A stretch of 64,000 bases of DNA from Epilithonimonas hungarica (lineage in GTDB: Bacteria > Bacteroidota > Bacteroidia > Flavobacteriales > Weeksellaceae). Both the position numbers and the translations under genes were made by a program. The notes beneath the pieces are model-generated. The model made no database searches and was not told the DNA's origin. It was given only the letters and a program-made list of their open reading frames with translations. The DNA lies in the NCBI RefSeq assembly GCF_900102265.1, contig NZ_FNBH01000005.1, positions 1-64,000 on the forward strand, in the 5' to 3' direction. Each line of letters starts with the position of its first letter. Positions within the stretch are counted from its first letter, which is position 1. Of this stretch, positions 16,581 to 25,610 are shown one piece after another.

Positions 16581-18041
16581 ATGAAAAAGCTTCTCGGACA
16601 AACCGCTCTTTATGGATTGACAACTGTGATTATCAGACTGTTTCCATTTGTAATTAATCCAATTATTACGAGAACATTTGGTCCTACAGCCTATTCTCCT
16701 TTTGCCGATTTTTATTCTGTAGCCGGCGTTATTGCAGTGCTTCTGACCCACGGAATGGAAACTACATTTTTCCGATTTGCATTGGATGAGAAAGATGACA
16801 GAAAACTGATTTCGACCTCGTTTTTCAGTGTTTTGGTGGTGACATTAATCTATTTATTTTTCACTTTATTATATCGCCAACCGTTGGCAATTGCTTTCAA
16901 AACTCCAGACCAAGTAGATTTACTGGCAATTCTTACTGTGACTTTGGCTTTGGACGCTTTTTGCGCAATGCCTTTTGTGATGCTTCGGAAAAATGAACGA
17001 CCTCTAAAATATGCCGGAATCCGAATCACAAACGGAATTATAAATTTTCTTTTAGTTGTATTTTTCATCATCATTCTTCCAAAATATCCGGACGGAATTT
17101 TTGGATTGAAATACAGTTCTGAGTTTGGAATCGGTTATGTTTTTGTGGCCAATTTGGTCGCAAGTTCTGTTACATTCCTGATGCTTTCTCAAGAATTATT
17201 AATCGCAAGAATAAAGCATTTCTCTTGGGAACTTTGGAAAAAAATGATAAAATATTCCTGGCCAATCACCATTGCAGGTTTAGCAGGAATTATCAATGAA
17301 ACATTTGACAGACAATTCCTTAAATTCCTTTTACCCGAAGAAATTGGAAGACATGAGTTGGGCGTTTATGGTGGTGTTGCAAAGGTTGTGACTTTTGTAA
17401 TTCTTTTCCGTCAAGCATATTCTTTGGGAATCGAACCTTTCTTTTTCAGCAATTCTAAAAATAAGAATGCTAAAGAAATGTACGTGAAATTAATGGACAT
17501 TTTCATTGCTATCAATTGTTTGATTGTCTTGTTTTTATCAGTCAATCTCGATTGGATTGCAAAAGTTTACATCAACAATCCTGAATATTACGAAGGCATT
17601 GGAATTCTTCCTATTTTGTTTTTTGCAAGTTTGTTTCTGGGAATCTATCTTAACCTTTCGATTTGGTATAAATTGACAGACAAAACAATTATTGGCGCTT
17701 ACATTTCAGCAATTGGAGTATTGATTACAGTTCTGATTAATTTCTATTTTATTCCAAAATACGGTTATTGGGCATCGACCTGGGCAACCATTGCAAGTTA
17801 CTTCTTTATGATGGTCATATCGTACGTTTGGGGTCAATTCCAATATCCAGTTCCTTACAACATTTATAAAAATATAACTGTCATTCTTATTACCATGCTA
17901 GTGTCGCTGGTATGTTATCAATATTTAAAAGAAAACATTTGGTTGGGTAATGTTATATTTATACTTTTGGCAACGATTTTATTAAGAAAAGAGAAATTAA
18001 TTCCTCAGAAAATCCTTAATAAAACAGGAATAAAACAATAG
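16581..18041 (+). CDS. Polysaccharide biosynthesis flippase (Wzx / MOP family)
   Basis: A 486-residue inner-membrane protein of the MATE/MOP flippase superfamily with 12-14 predicted hydrophobic helices. The N-terminal LGQTALYGLTTVIIRLFPFV and FGPTAYSPFADFYSVAGVI are typical of oligosaccharide-lipid flippases; charged loops GRHELGVYG and a DRQFLKFLLPEEIG segment lie between halves. It probably moves lipid-linked glycans across the inner membrane. The sugar nucleotidyltransferase gene 48 bases downstream fits an operon for surface glycan synthesis. Confidence 0.88.
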   Translation: MKKLLGQTALYGLTTVIIRLFPFVINPIITRTFGPTAYSPFADFYSVAGVIAVLLTHGMETTFFRFALDEKDDRKLISTSFFSVLVVTLIYLFFTLLYRQPLAIAFKTPDQVDLLAILTVTLALDAFCAMPFVMLRKNERPLKYAGIRITNGIINFLLVVFFIIILPKYPDGIFGLKYSSEFGIGYVFVANLVASSVTFLMLSQELLIARIKHFSWELWKKMIKYSWPITIAGLAGIINETFDRQFLKFLLPEEIGRHELGVYGGVAKVVTFVILFRQAYSLGIEPFFFSNSKNKNAKEMYVKLMDIFIAINCLIVLFLSVNLDWIAKVYINNPEYYEGIGILPILFFASLFLGIYLNLSIWYKLTDKTIIGAYISAIGVLITVLINFYFIPKYGYWASTWATIASYFFMMVISYVWGQFQYPVPYNIYKNITVILITMLVSLVCYQYLKENIWLGNVIFILLATILLRKEKLIPQKILNKTGIKQ

Positions 18042-18089
18042 TTCAACCATCTATTAATCAATTAATAGCAAAAATTTAATAACAAATTT

Positions 18090-19109
18090 ATGAAAATAAT
18101 AGTTCCTATGGCTGGTCGTGGTTCACGATTAAGACCACATACATTAACGGTCCCAAAACCACTAATTCCAATTGCAGGAAAACCAATCGTACAGAGACTT
18201 GTAGAAGACATTGCAAAAGTAGCTAATGAGCCGATTGAAGAGATTGCTTTTATCATTGGAGATTTTGGTCCGGAAGTAGAAGCATCTCTTATCAAAGTAG
18301 CTGAAAATCTAGGCGCAAAAGGAAGCATCTACACACAAAACGAACCTCTTGGAACAGCTCACGCTATCAACTGTGCCAGGGAAAGTATGAGCGGACCGGT
18401 GATCATCGCATTTGCAGATACACTTTTCCGTGCAGATTTTCATCTTGACACCAATGCTGACGGTGTGATCTGGGTAAAAAAAGTAGATGACCCTTCGGCT
18501 TTCGGTGTTGTGAAACTGGATGATTATGGTTTTATAACCGATTTTGTGGAAAAACCAAAGGAATATGTTTCTGACCTTGCCATCATTGGAATCTATTATT
18601 TCAATTCTGCTGAGAAATTAATGTCAGAAATCGACTATATAATGGACAACAACATTACTGAAGGTGGAGAATATCAATTGACAACGGCATTAGAGAACCT
18701 TAGAGCAAAAGGCGCTAAATTCTCTCTCGGGAAAGTGGATGACTGGATGGATTGTGGCAATAAAAATGCAACAGTTGAGACCAATAGCAAAATTCTGGAA
18801 TACGAAAAAGAATGTATGTCAAAGTATCCGGAATCTGCCGTTATCGAAAATTGCATGATCATACCACCTTGTTTCATTGGTGAAAATGTGAAATTGACCA
18901 ATTCCAGAATAGGACCTAATGTTTCTATTGGGAAAAACACGGTTGTTATCAATTCCAATATCGATAATTCTTTGATACAGGAAAACACGATTATAGACCA
19001 TGGAAATTTGAGCAATTCTATGATTGGAAATTCCGCAAAATATTTCGGTGTAGCAAGAGAGATCTCTTTGGGAGATTATTCTGTTCTTGATTTCCTTTCA
19101 AAAGATTAA
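18090..19109 (+). CDS. Sugar-phosphate nucleotidyltransferase
   Basis: A 339-residue NTP-transferase. Residues 1-230 form the Rossmann-like domain with MAGRGSRLRPHTLTVPKPLIPIAGKP (two motif halves GRGSRLRP and PKPLIPI), FADTLF (catalytic Asp) and FVEKPKE. The C-terminal ~90 residues are a left-handed beta-helix with hexapeptide-like turns (IGPNVSIGKNTVV). The pattern resembles glucose-1-phosphate thymidylyl/uridylyltransferases; which sugar is not decidable. Follows the flippase, so probably surface polysaccharide or nucleotide-sugar supply. Confidence 0.88.
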   Translation: MKIIVPMAGRGSRLRPHTLTVPKPLIPIAGKPIVQRLVEDIAKVANEPIEEIAFIIGDFGPEVEASLIKVAENLGAKGSIYTQNEPLGTAHAINCARESMSGPVIIAFADTLFRADFHLDTNADGVIWVKKVDDPSAFGVVKLDDYGFITDFVEKPKEYVSDLAIIGIYYFNSAEKLMSEIDYIMDNNITEGGEYQLTTALENLRAKGAKFSLGKVDDWMDCGNKNATVETNSKILEYEKECMSKYPESAVIENCMIIPPCFIGENVKLTNSRIGPNVSIGKNTVVINSNIDNSLIQENTIIDHGNLSNSMIGNSAKYFGVAREISLGDYSVLDFLSKD

Positions 19110-19130
19110 ATTTAATTTAATAACATATTA

Positions 19131-19168
19131 GCTTTGTCAAAGTTTTGAATTTTGGCAAAGTTTTTTTT
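19131..19168 (+). terminator. Terminator after the nucleotidyltransferase
   Basis: CTTTGTCAAA (19132-19141) pairs with TTTGGCAAAG (19151-19160, one G-U) and is followed by eight T. Confidence 0.8.
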
Positions 19169-19236
19169 AGATACCGATCTGAAAATATATGCCAGTTTTT
19201 GGCGTTAATATTGTTAGACTTATCCTAAAAGAGTTT

Positions 19237-20037
19237 ATGAAGCCATATATTTTAACTATACTTTCCGCATTATTAATAACTTCTTGCAGTGTTCAGAAAA
19301 AACAGACGGAAAACCCTCCCGTAAGTACTACGAAACCAATTGAAAACAATACTCAATTTTTCTCATCAATCGAGAAAAAATCTACTTTTGATGCCGTTAA
19401 AATCAACAGTAAGATTGATGCAAGAACCGGCTCTTTCATCCCTACCTTGGATGCAGTGATCTATGTTGAAAACGGACAAAAGATATGGATGAATTTAACC
19501 GCGGTCATCCTTCAGGCAGCCAGAGGTGTGGCGACTCCTGAAGGTGTGAAAGGTTATTATAAATTGGACAAAACGTACATCGATTCTGATTTCAGTTATC
19601 TAAACAAACTTCTGAATGTTAATTTCATCGATTATAATTCACTACAAAATCTACTTTTGGGAAAAACCTTCCTCCCGGTTTCCGATGAGAATTATAGATT
19701 GACACCAAATCTGCAAGGCTTCAATCTATCTTCAAAAGAGACTCAAAAAATCACCGAAAACGGGAAAACTACAGAATATAATATTTCTCTGGATTACGAC
19801 ATGGATCTGAACCTAAATCATGTTTTACTGACCAACACTTTAAATAACGATCAGTTGGAAATCACTTACTCCAACAGGGAAATCTTCAATAATGAGAGCT
19901 TTCCAAAAAGTGTTAAAATAATTATAAAAGCTAAGAAAACGGACGAAATATTAATTGAAAATACGAAATTTGATTTTTCCCGAATGGAAACTACTTATTC
20001 CGTTCCTGCCAATTACAAAAAGACAGAGATCAAATGA
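19237..20037 (+). CDS. DUF4292 lipoprotein
   Basis: A 266-residue predicted outer-envelope lipoprotein: MKPYILTILSALLITSC ends in a lipobox with Cys at residue 17. The rest resembles DUF4292, a LolA/LppX-like fold common in Bacteroidetes next to EnvC-type genes. An upstream ATG at 19189 in frame exists, but it would put 16 extra residues before the signal peptide. Its TGA overlaps the ATG of the next gene by 4 bases, so the two are translationally coupled. Exact role unknown. Confidence 0.85.
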   Translation: MKPYILTILSALLITSCSVQKKQTENPPVSTTKPIENNTQFFSSIEKKSTFDAVKINSKIDARTGSFIPTLDAVIYVENGQKIWMNLTAVILQAARGVATPEGVKGYYKLDKTYIDSDFSYLNKLLNVNFIDYNSLQNLLLGKTFLPVSDENYRLTPNLQGFNLSSKETQKITENGKTTEYNISLDYDMDLNLNHVLLTNTLNNDQLEITYSNREIFNNESFPKSVKIIIKAKKTDEILIENTKFDFSRMETTYSVPANYKKTEIK

Positions 20038-21569
20038 TTAAGAAATTAAGCTTATTTATAAGTATCATCCTTTTCGGAAGTGCGTTTGGACAAAAAGACA
20101 AAGAAGTTCTGCAAAAACAAAATGCAGACTTGAAGAAACAGATTTCTTCCCTTAATGCCACCTTGAATCAAACTAAGCAAGAATCCAAACTTTCCATATC
20201 TTATCTCAATGCTGTAAACCAAAAACTTACCCTCCGAGAAAAAGTTTACACTAATACCCAAAAAGAAAAGAGATTTATTGAAGATGATATCTATAGACGC
20301 CAATTGGAGATCAATAAAAACAACCGTGAATTGGAAGTTCTCAGAAAAAACTATGCTGAGATTCTTGTAAAGGCCTACAAAACAAAAGGTGTTCAAAATA
20401 AAGTCACTTTCATCCTGTCTTCCAGAAATATAGGGGAGGCACTCAGCAGAATAGAATATCTGAAAAGATACTCCGAATACCAGGACAAAAAAGCTGCAGA
20501 GATCTCTAACAAAGCGAATGAGATAAAGAAAAACATTGCTTTAAAGAAAAAATCTGTTTCCGAAAAGGATAATCTTTTACTCTCTCAGAAAAAGGACCTT
20601 GCTACCATAGAGATAGAAAGAAAACAAAAGCAAGACCTCCTAAATGAGTTCAAAAAGAATGAGGCCAGATTGACCGCAGAAATAAGACAGAAGCAGGTAC
20701 AGTCAAAAGACCTTGAGCGCCAGATCAGAAATATCATAGCTGAAGAGATCAGACTGGCAAAAGCAAAAGAGGAAGCAGAAAGAAAAGCTGAGGCGGAAAG
20801 AAAAAGATTGGCCGACATAGCTGCTAAAAAAGAGAAAGAAAGAATAGAGGCAGAAAATAGAAAAAAACTAGCAGATGCTGAAGCAGAAAGAAAAAGGGCT
20901 GAGGCAGAATTGAAAAGAGCGAATGAACTAGCCGCTAAAAAACTTGAAGAAGAAAAAAAATTAGCTGAAACCAATAAAGCCGTTGAAAGAAAAGCGGCCG
21001 CAGAAAAAGCAACCAGAGAAGCTGCGGAAAGGGCAAAAGCGGCCAATGACAAAGTAGTTGCTGCAAAAGCCAATGAGGCAGCAATCAACAAGAAGAATGA
21101 AGATGCCAAAGATGAAGCCGAGAAAAAAGTAATGAAGAGCTATGGCGTTGGATCCACAGTCGGCAGTAATTTTGCAGATAATAAAGGCAGGATATCGTTT
21201 CCTGTAGAAAAAGGAAGTGTCACCCACCGTTTCGGACGACAGCCACATCCTGTCTTCAAAAATATTATTGAAGATAATATCGGAATCAAGATCGCTGTTT
21301 CCCCAGGTACAAAGGCACGATGTGTCTTCCCTGGTGTGGTATCAAGCATACAATCTATCAATGGTAGCCGTACAGTAGTAGTAAAACATGGTAATTATTT
21401 TACCGTATACTCTAATTTGGCGACAACATTGGTAAAAGCCAACCAGCAGGTCTCTGCAGGAACACTTATTGGTGAGGTTGGCAGTGATTTTGATGAATCT
21501 ATAACCTTAGACTTCCAGATTTGGAATGGAGAAAATCCTGTAGATCCTTTGGGATGGGTTTCGTATTAA
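20034..21569 (+). CDS. EnvC-like murein hydrolase activator (coiled coil plus degenerate M23 domain)
   Basis: A 511-residue exported protein: signal peptide to about residue 20, very long Lys/Glu/Ala-rich coiled coil to about 370, then a LytM/M23 fold at about 395-511 ([11 protein letters not shown] ... [20 protein letters not shown]). The zinc ligands are not conserved: HxGxD is EDNIGIK, the final HxH is replaced by LDF, and the HGxxYxTxYxHL stretch ends YSNL. It therefore more likely activates a cell-wall amidase during division than cuts peptidoglycan itself. Coupled to the DUF4292 lipoprotein gene. Confidence 0.88.
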   Translation: MIKKLSLFISIILFGSAFGQKDKEVLQKQNADLKKQISSLNATLNQTKQESKLSISYLNAVNQKLTLREKVYTNTQKEKRFIEDDIYRRQLEINKNNRELEVLRKNYAEILVKAYKTKGVQNKVTFILSSRNIGEALSRIEYLKRYSEYQDKKAAEISNKANEIKKNIALKKKSVSEKDNLLLSQKKDLATIEIERKQKQDLLNEFKKNEARLTAEIRQKQVQSKDLERQIRNIIAEEIRLAKAKEEAERKAEAERKRLADIAAKKEKERIEAENRKKLADAEAERKRAEAELKRANELAAKKLEEEKKLAETNKAVERKAAAEKATREAAERAKAANDKVVAAKANEAAINKKNEDAKDEAEKKVMKSYGVGSTVGSNFADNKGRISFPVEKGSVTHRFGRQPHPVFKNIIEDNIGIKIAVSPGTKARCVFPGVVSSIQSINGSRTVVVKHGNYFTVYSNLATTLVKANQQVSAGTLIGEVGSDFDESITLDFQIWNGENPVDPLGWVSY

Positions 21570-21578
21570 AAAATACTT

Positions 21579-21586
21579 TAACTTTG
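21579..21586 (+). promoter_or_regulatory. -7 element of tatA
   Basis: TAACTTTG, 14 bases before the tatA ATG; no good -33. Confidence 0.45.
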
Positions 21587-21600
21587 CTAAAATTTTTAAA

Positions 21601-21807
21601 ATGACATTATCCACAGTTATATTAAGCTTATCTTGGCAACACATCTTGATTGTTGCTTTGATACTACTTTTATTATTCGGAGGCAAAAAAATCCCTGAAT
21701 TAATGAAAGGTTTAGGTTCAGGCATCAAGGAATTCAAAGATGCTGTAAAAGATGAGGACAAGAAAAACAATGACTCTTCTACTCCAACAAACAACAATCC
21801 TTCTTAA
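21601..21807 (+). CDS. tatA: Twin-arginine translocase subunit TatA/E
   Basis: A 68-residue protein with one N-terminal membrane helix ([20 protein letters not shown]), the [21 protein letters not shown] hinge and amphipathic helix (seen as [10 protein letters not shown] then GLGSGIKEF) and a charged tail. This is the pore-forming TatA type. No tatC is in the window. Confidence 0.93.
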   Translation: MTLSTVILSLSWQHILIVALILLLLFGGKKIPELMKGLGSGIKEFKDAVKDEDKKNNDSSTPTNNNPS

Positions 21808-21823
21808 ATAAATCGAAGCATTA

Positions 21824-22438
21824 ATGAGTTTGACAGAAAAAGCATGGGAAATCTTTAATCGATCGGTTAACGATTATCACATTACAGACAACGTAGATTC
21901 ACCAGAAAATAATCCATTCCAAGCTAATACTTTGGAATGGATTTTGTATTCAAAAAACTGGATTGATACCGTTCAGTGGCATTTGGAAGATATTATTCGA
22001 GAAGAAGATATCAACCCGGTAGAGGCTTTAAAAATAAAAAGGAGAATTGATAAACTTAATCAAAAAAGAACCGACCTTGTCGAGCAGATTGATTTCTGGT
22101 TCTATAAAAAATTTGAAAACATTACTCCTAATCCCGATGCTAGGATCAACAGCGAAACTCCAGCTTGGTGTATAGATAGATTCTCTATTTTATCTTTGAA
22201 AATTTATCATATGTCTATAGAAGCTTCTCGTGAAGACGCTTCTGAAGAACATAAATTGCAATGTTCACAAAAATTACAAGTTCTTCTGGAACAACGTAAA
22301 GATCTGTCAACAGCAATAGACCAGCTACTTGATGACATAGAGAACGGCAAAGTTAAGATGAAACTTTATAAACAGATGAAGATGTATAATGATGAAAGTC
22401 TTAACCCGATCCTATATCAAAAAATGCAAAAAAAATGA
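21824..22438 (+). CDS. DUF4254 protein
   Basis: A 204-residue soluble, helical protein. It matches DUF4254 by the NTLEWILYSKNWIDTVQWH start and NPDARINSETPAWCIDRFSILSLKIYHM centre (seen as separate blocks). The function is unknown. It begins 16 bases after tatA and overlaps the next gene by 4 bases (ATGA), so it belongs to a tatA - DUF4254 - lipoprotein - ribA run. Confidence 0.85.
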   Translation: MSLTEKAWEIFNRSVNDYHITDNVDSPENNPFQANTLEWILYSKNWIDTVQWHLEDIIREEDINPVEALKIKRRIDKLNQKRTDLVEQIDFWFYKKFENITPNPDARINSETPAWCIDRFSILSLKIYHMSIEASREDASEEHKLQCSQKLQVLLEQRKDLSTAIDQLLDDIENGKVKMKLYKQMKMYNDESLNPILYQKMQKK

Positions 22439-22893
22439 AAAGTTTCAGTAAACTTTTAGCAATATTAGTAATAATAACGGTTATAGGTTCTTGCTCTACA
22501 AGTTCAGCGGCATCAGATGAATTACAATCTGGTGCTGTTTCAGATACTTATGCATATCTTTCTCCGGAAGCTATTGTTTACGCCTCGTCTATTTCCAATT
22601 TGATTGCAACATTTCCAAAATTCAGGAATGATGCAGTAAACAGAGAGATTTCTTCTTTGAAAATTTCACTTTCAGATTATTTGGGTGCTGTTCGAGATTT
22701 CAACCAGCCTACAAAGCACAGATCTCTGGCAGATTTTGAAAAATATTATAAAAAGATTCAGAAATTAAGAAAATTCTTGATAAAAGATGACGATGAAGTT
22801 CTGAATAGGTATATGGTGAAGATCAAAACCAATATCAATCTCTTAGAAGCATCTCAATCAAAAATTGAAGAAACTTCTATGTCTTCCAATTAA
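22435..22893 (+). CDS. Small lipoprotein of unknown function
   Basis: A 152-residue protein with a lipobox, VIGSC at about residues 16-20. The rest is helical and charged (KYYKKIQKLRKFLIKDDDEV). I do not recognise a family. Its ATG overlaps the DUF4254 stop, and ribA starts 14 bases after its end. Confidence 0.75.
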   Translation: MKSFSKLLAILVIITVIGSCSTSSAASDELQSGAVSDTYAYLSPEAIVYASSISNLIATFPKFRNDAVNREISSLKISLSDYLGAVRDFNQPTKHRSLADFEKYYKKIQKLRKFLIKDDDEVLNRYMVKIKTNINLLEASQSKIEETSMSSN

Positions 22894-22907
22894 CACTTCT
22901 TAATTTA

Positions 22908-23510
22908 ATGTTACAATTACAAGCAGAATCGAATGTTCCCACAGACTTTGGGGAATTCAGAATGATGGCTTTTTCTGAAAATGAAAAAGATTGGATGCCC
23001 CATATGGCTCTGATTGCTAAAAATACGGATTTGAGCAAGCCTGTTAATGTAAGAATCCATTCAGAATGTATCACTGGTGAAGTTTTTCATTCCAAAAAAT
23101 GTGAATGTGGGCAGCAGTTGAATTCTGCAATGCAATATATGCAGGAAAACGGGGGACTAATTATCTACCTCAGACAAGAAGGCCGGAATATTGGCATTAT
23201 TAATAAACTGAAAGCTTACGCATTACAAGAAAAAGGTCTTGACACCGTACAGGCAAATTTAGAATTAGGACTGCCTGCAGATGATAGGGACTTTGGGATT
23301 GCAATAGAAATGTTGGAAAAACTGAATGTAAAATCTCTAAATTTAATGACAAACAATCCTGAAAAAATTCAAATCATTAAAAACAGCAATATCAATTTTA
23401 ATTCCAGGATACCTCTCCAAATCAAATCTAATGATGCAAGTGCTTCTTATCTTAAAACAAAAAAGGACTTTTTCGGACATCTTCTGGATGATGAAAACCC
23501 TGGGTCATAA
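22908..23510 (+). CDS. ribA: GTP cyclohydrolase II
   Basis: Opens the imidazole ring of GTP, the first committed step of riboflavin synthesis. A 200-residue free-standing RibA. Zinc site HSECITGEVFHSKKCECGQQL is complete (Cys-X10-Cys-X-Cys), followed by LRQEGRNIGIINKLKAY, the GTP-binding and catalytic loop, and LMTNNPEKI. It supplies the activity that the RibA-like domain at 881 appears to have lost. Co-transcribed with the small lipoprotein gene. Confidence 0.95.
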   Translation: MLQLQAESNVPTDFGEFRMMAFSENEKDWMPHMALIAKNTDLSKPVNVRIHSECITGEVFHSKKCECGQQLNSAMQYMQENGGLIIYLRQEGRNIGIINKLKAYALQEKGLDTVQANLELGLPADDRDFGIAIEMLEKLNVKSLNLMTNNPEKIQIIKNSNINFNSRIPLQIKSNDASASYLKTKKDFFGHLLDDENPGS

Positions 23511-23515
23511 AAAAT

Positions 23516-23543
23516 AAAAAAACCGTCGATTGACGGTTTTTTT
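23516..23543. terminator. Bidirectional terminator between ribA and HU
   Basis: A perfect 12-bp stem, seven A plus CCGTC paired with GACGG plus seven T, over a GATT loop. Serves the convergent ribA and HU genes. Confidence 0.88.
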
Positions 23544-23565
23544 ATTTGAAAATTTTTCAAATAGA

Positions 23566-23856
23566 TTATTTTTTCTTAGCTCCAGAAACTGCAGTAGCCA
23601 AATCAGCTCCAGCTTTGAATTTTGCAACTGTTTTAGCAGCAATTTTGATTGGTTTTTTAGTTGCAGGATTGATACCTTGTCTTGCAGCTCTTTCAGATAC
23701 TGAGAAAGTTCCGAATCCTACTAGAGATACTTTACCGTCTTTTTTCTTAAGTGTTTCTGTTACGTTAGCAACAAATGATTCCAAAGCTTTTTTAGCAGCA
23801 GCTTTTGTAATTTCTGCATCTTTCGCGATAGCGTCGATTAATTCAGACTTGTTCAT
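23566..23856 (-). CDS. hup: HU family DNA-binding protein
   Basis: A 96-residue nucleoid protein of the HU type: [20 protein letters not shown] at the N-terminus, [24 protein letters not shown] (split here at the beta-arm tip NPATKKPI), FKAGADL at the end. It binds and bends DNA as a dimer. A full promoter is upstream. Confidence 0.95.
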   Translation of the reverse strand: MNKSELIDAIAKDAEITKAAAKKALESFVANVTETLKKKDGKVSLVGFGTFSVSERAARQGINPATKKPIKIAAKTVAKFKAGADLATAVSGAKKK

Positions 23857-23888
23857 AATATTTATTAATTAAAGTTATGTTGTTATAG

Positions 23889-23918
23889 CAAATATAAGAC
23901 AATTTTGATATCGTGCAA
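23889..23918 (-). promoter_or_regulatory. Promoter of HU
   Basis: Minus-strand TTG (23916-23918), 19 bp spacer, TATATTTG (23889-23896), 32 bases before the ATG. An ideal match. Confidence 0.75.
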
Positions 23919-24169
23919 ATATTTTTATAAAATTTAGTGAAGAATCTACATTTACATCTAAAATGATGAATTTTTGATAAATCAATAATTAACGGAAACA
24001 CTCATTTTATTGCATTATTTTATTATATAATTCCCTCTATTCATCAATAATCAAACCAAATATTAAAAAATAATAACAAGATTAATAAATTCATAAAGAT
24101 TAATATTAATTACATAAGGTCTTGTAATATAATTTCAAATATAATTTTTTCCAGTTTTATTATTTAATG
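23919..24169. other. AT-rich intergenic spacer
   Basis: About 250 bases of very AT-rich DNA between divergent HU and panD. I see no gene or strong hairpin in it. Confidence 0.5.
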
Positions 24170-24177
24170 TAAATTTG
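24170..24177 (+). promoter_or_regulatory. -7 element of panD, suggesting a leaderless mRNA
   Basis: TAAATTTG ends only 5 bases before the panD ATG (24183). With the normal distance from -7 box to transcription start, the RNA would begin at or next to the start codon. Confidence 0.5.
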
Positions 24178-24182
24178 TGCCT

Positions 24183-24533
24183 ATGTTAATCGAAGTTTTT
24201 AAATCGAAAATCCACAGAGTCCGTGTCACTGCATCGGATCTTGATTACATCGGGAGTATTACTATTGATGAAGACCTCATTGAAGCAGCGGGGCTTATTG
24301 TTGGCGAACGTGTTTATATCGTAAATGTCAACAATGGTGAGCGTTTTGACACTTATGTCATCAAAGGAAAAAGAAAATCCGGAGAGATCTGTCTTAATGG
24401 GCCAGCTGCCAGAAAAGTGCAGAAAAATGACGTCATAATCATCATTGCTTATGCACAGATGACACCTGAGGAAGCAAAAGATTTTCAGCCAAAAATTGTT
24501 TTCCCAGACGAAACTACCAATCTTCTAACATAA
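24183..24533 (+). CDS. panD: Aspartate 1-decarboxylase
   Basis: Makes beta-alanine from aspartate for pantothenate and CoA. A 116-residue pyruvoyl enzyme; it starts [20 protein letters not shown], and the self-cleavage Gly-Ser is in DYIGSITID (residues 24-25), which yields the pyruvoyl group. [11 protein letters not shown] and [10 protein letters not shown] are conserved. A GTG six bases upstream is in frame but would lie in the -7 box; ATG is preferred. Confidence 0.95.
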   Translation: MLIEVFKSKIHRVRVTASDLDYIGSITIDEDLIEAAGLIVGERVYIVNVNNGERFDTYVIKGKRKSGEICLNGPAARKVQKNDVIIIIAYAQMTPEEAKDFQPKIVFPDETTNLLT

Positions 24534-24539
24534 TTAACC

Positions 24540-25562
24540 TTGGAAGATAAGAAGCCATCATTACTCAAAAATGTCCTTACCGTTTTAGTTTCTATTGCAA
24601 TTGCAGGGTTATTTCTGTGGCTTGCACTCAGAGGATTGGACTTTGACAAGATCAAAGGGTCCCTGCAAAAAGCCAATTATCTTTGGGTGGCTTTTGCAGC
24701 AGTTTTTGGAGTTTCAGCCTACGTCTTCCGAGCTGTAAGATGGAATCTTCTTCTGGAACCAATGGGTTACAAAATCTCCAATAGTAATTCTCTCTGGTCG
24801 CTTTCTTTCGGATATCTGATGAACCTCACTATTCCCCGAAGTGGCGAAGTTGCCCGTTCAACTGCACTTTATGGCGTTGAAAAAGTTCCGGTTGACAAAT
24901 CTTTTGGAACGATCATTCTGGAACGTGTTGTTGATCTGGTTTGTATGGGAATTTTCGCATTGTTGGCATTGGTTTTCAAATATGATGCGCTTTTAGCTTT
25001 CTATAAAGCTGCGACAAAACAGAAAGACCAAACAGCACCTCAATCGAGCTCTAATACAAACTATATAATTTTAGGTATCATTATTTTCATTCTAATTCTA
25101 TTCTTTATTTTCAGAAAGTCATTACAAAAGCTTTCTATTTATAACAAAATGATCAATTTTGGTAAGGGAATATTCGAAGGATTAAAATCAATTTTAAAAT
25201 TAAAACAAAAAGGAAAATTTATCCTGTACACCGTAGGAATCTGGATCTGTTATTTCTTTGCATCTTATTTGGTTTGTTTTGCACTTCCGGAAACGTCCAA
25301 TTTCACGCCTGCTGACGGCTGTTTCATTTTAGTCGTTGGAACTTTGGGAATGATAATCCCGGCAAGTGGCGGAATTGGCGCATTCAATTTGGCAATGAAA
25401 TTTGGATTCACAGCCTTATTCATTTCTATGGGAAAAGATGCTTTAGAAGGTGGAGAATTAGGCCTCGCCTACTCTTTCATAACACTACCTTTACAAATCC
25501 TAATTATGCTTGTAATGGGCTTGATTTCAATTCCGATGCTGGCCAAGAATAGAAAGATTTAA
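24540..25562 (+). CDS. Lysylphosphatidylglycerol synthase-type membrane protein (UPF0104)
   Basis: A 340-residue integral membrane protein of the LPG-synthase transmembrane/flippase-like family, with about eight hydrophobic helices. Diagnostic segments are FRAVRWNLLLEPMG, IPRSGEVARSTAL and VERVVDL-like LERVVDL; the C-terminal half has IIPASGGIGAFNLA. It starts with TTG 6 bases after panD and lacks the cytosolic synthase domain of MprF. Function unknown, perhaps lipid movement. Confidence 0.85.
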   Translation: MEDKKPSLLKNVLTVLVSIAIAGLFLWLALRGLDFDKIKGSLQKANYLWVAFAAVFGVSAYVFRAVRWNLLLEPMGYKISNSNSLWSLSFGYLMNLTIPRSGEVARSTALYGVEKVPVDKSFGTIILERVVDLVCMGIFALLALVFKYDALLAFYKAATKQKDQTAPQSSSNTNYIILGIIIFILILFFIFRKSLQKLSIYNKMINFGKGIFEGLKSILKLKQKGKFILYTVGIWICYFFASYLVCFALPETSNFTPADGCFILVVGTLGMIIPASGGIGAFNLAMKFGFTALFISMGKDALEGGELGLAYSFITLPLQILIMLVMGLISIPMLAKNRKI

Positions 25563-25610
25563 AATAAAAGAGCCAAACATTCTTTGTCTCTTTCAAACTT
25601 GATTATTTTT

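Noticed and set aside
20585-21109. 174-codon Ala/Ser/Phe-rich frame antisense to the EnvC-like coiled coil
   Set aside because: It is a mirror of the Lys/Glu/Ala-rich repeat coding on the other strand; no start signals.
21607-21617. A third TTATCCACA DnaA box
   Set aside because: It lies inside the tatA coding region, alone and not near other boxes.
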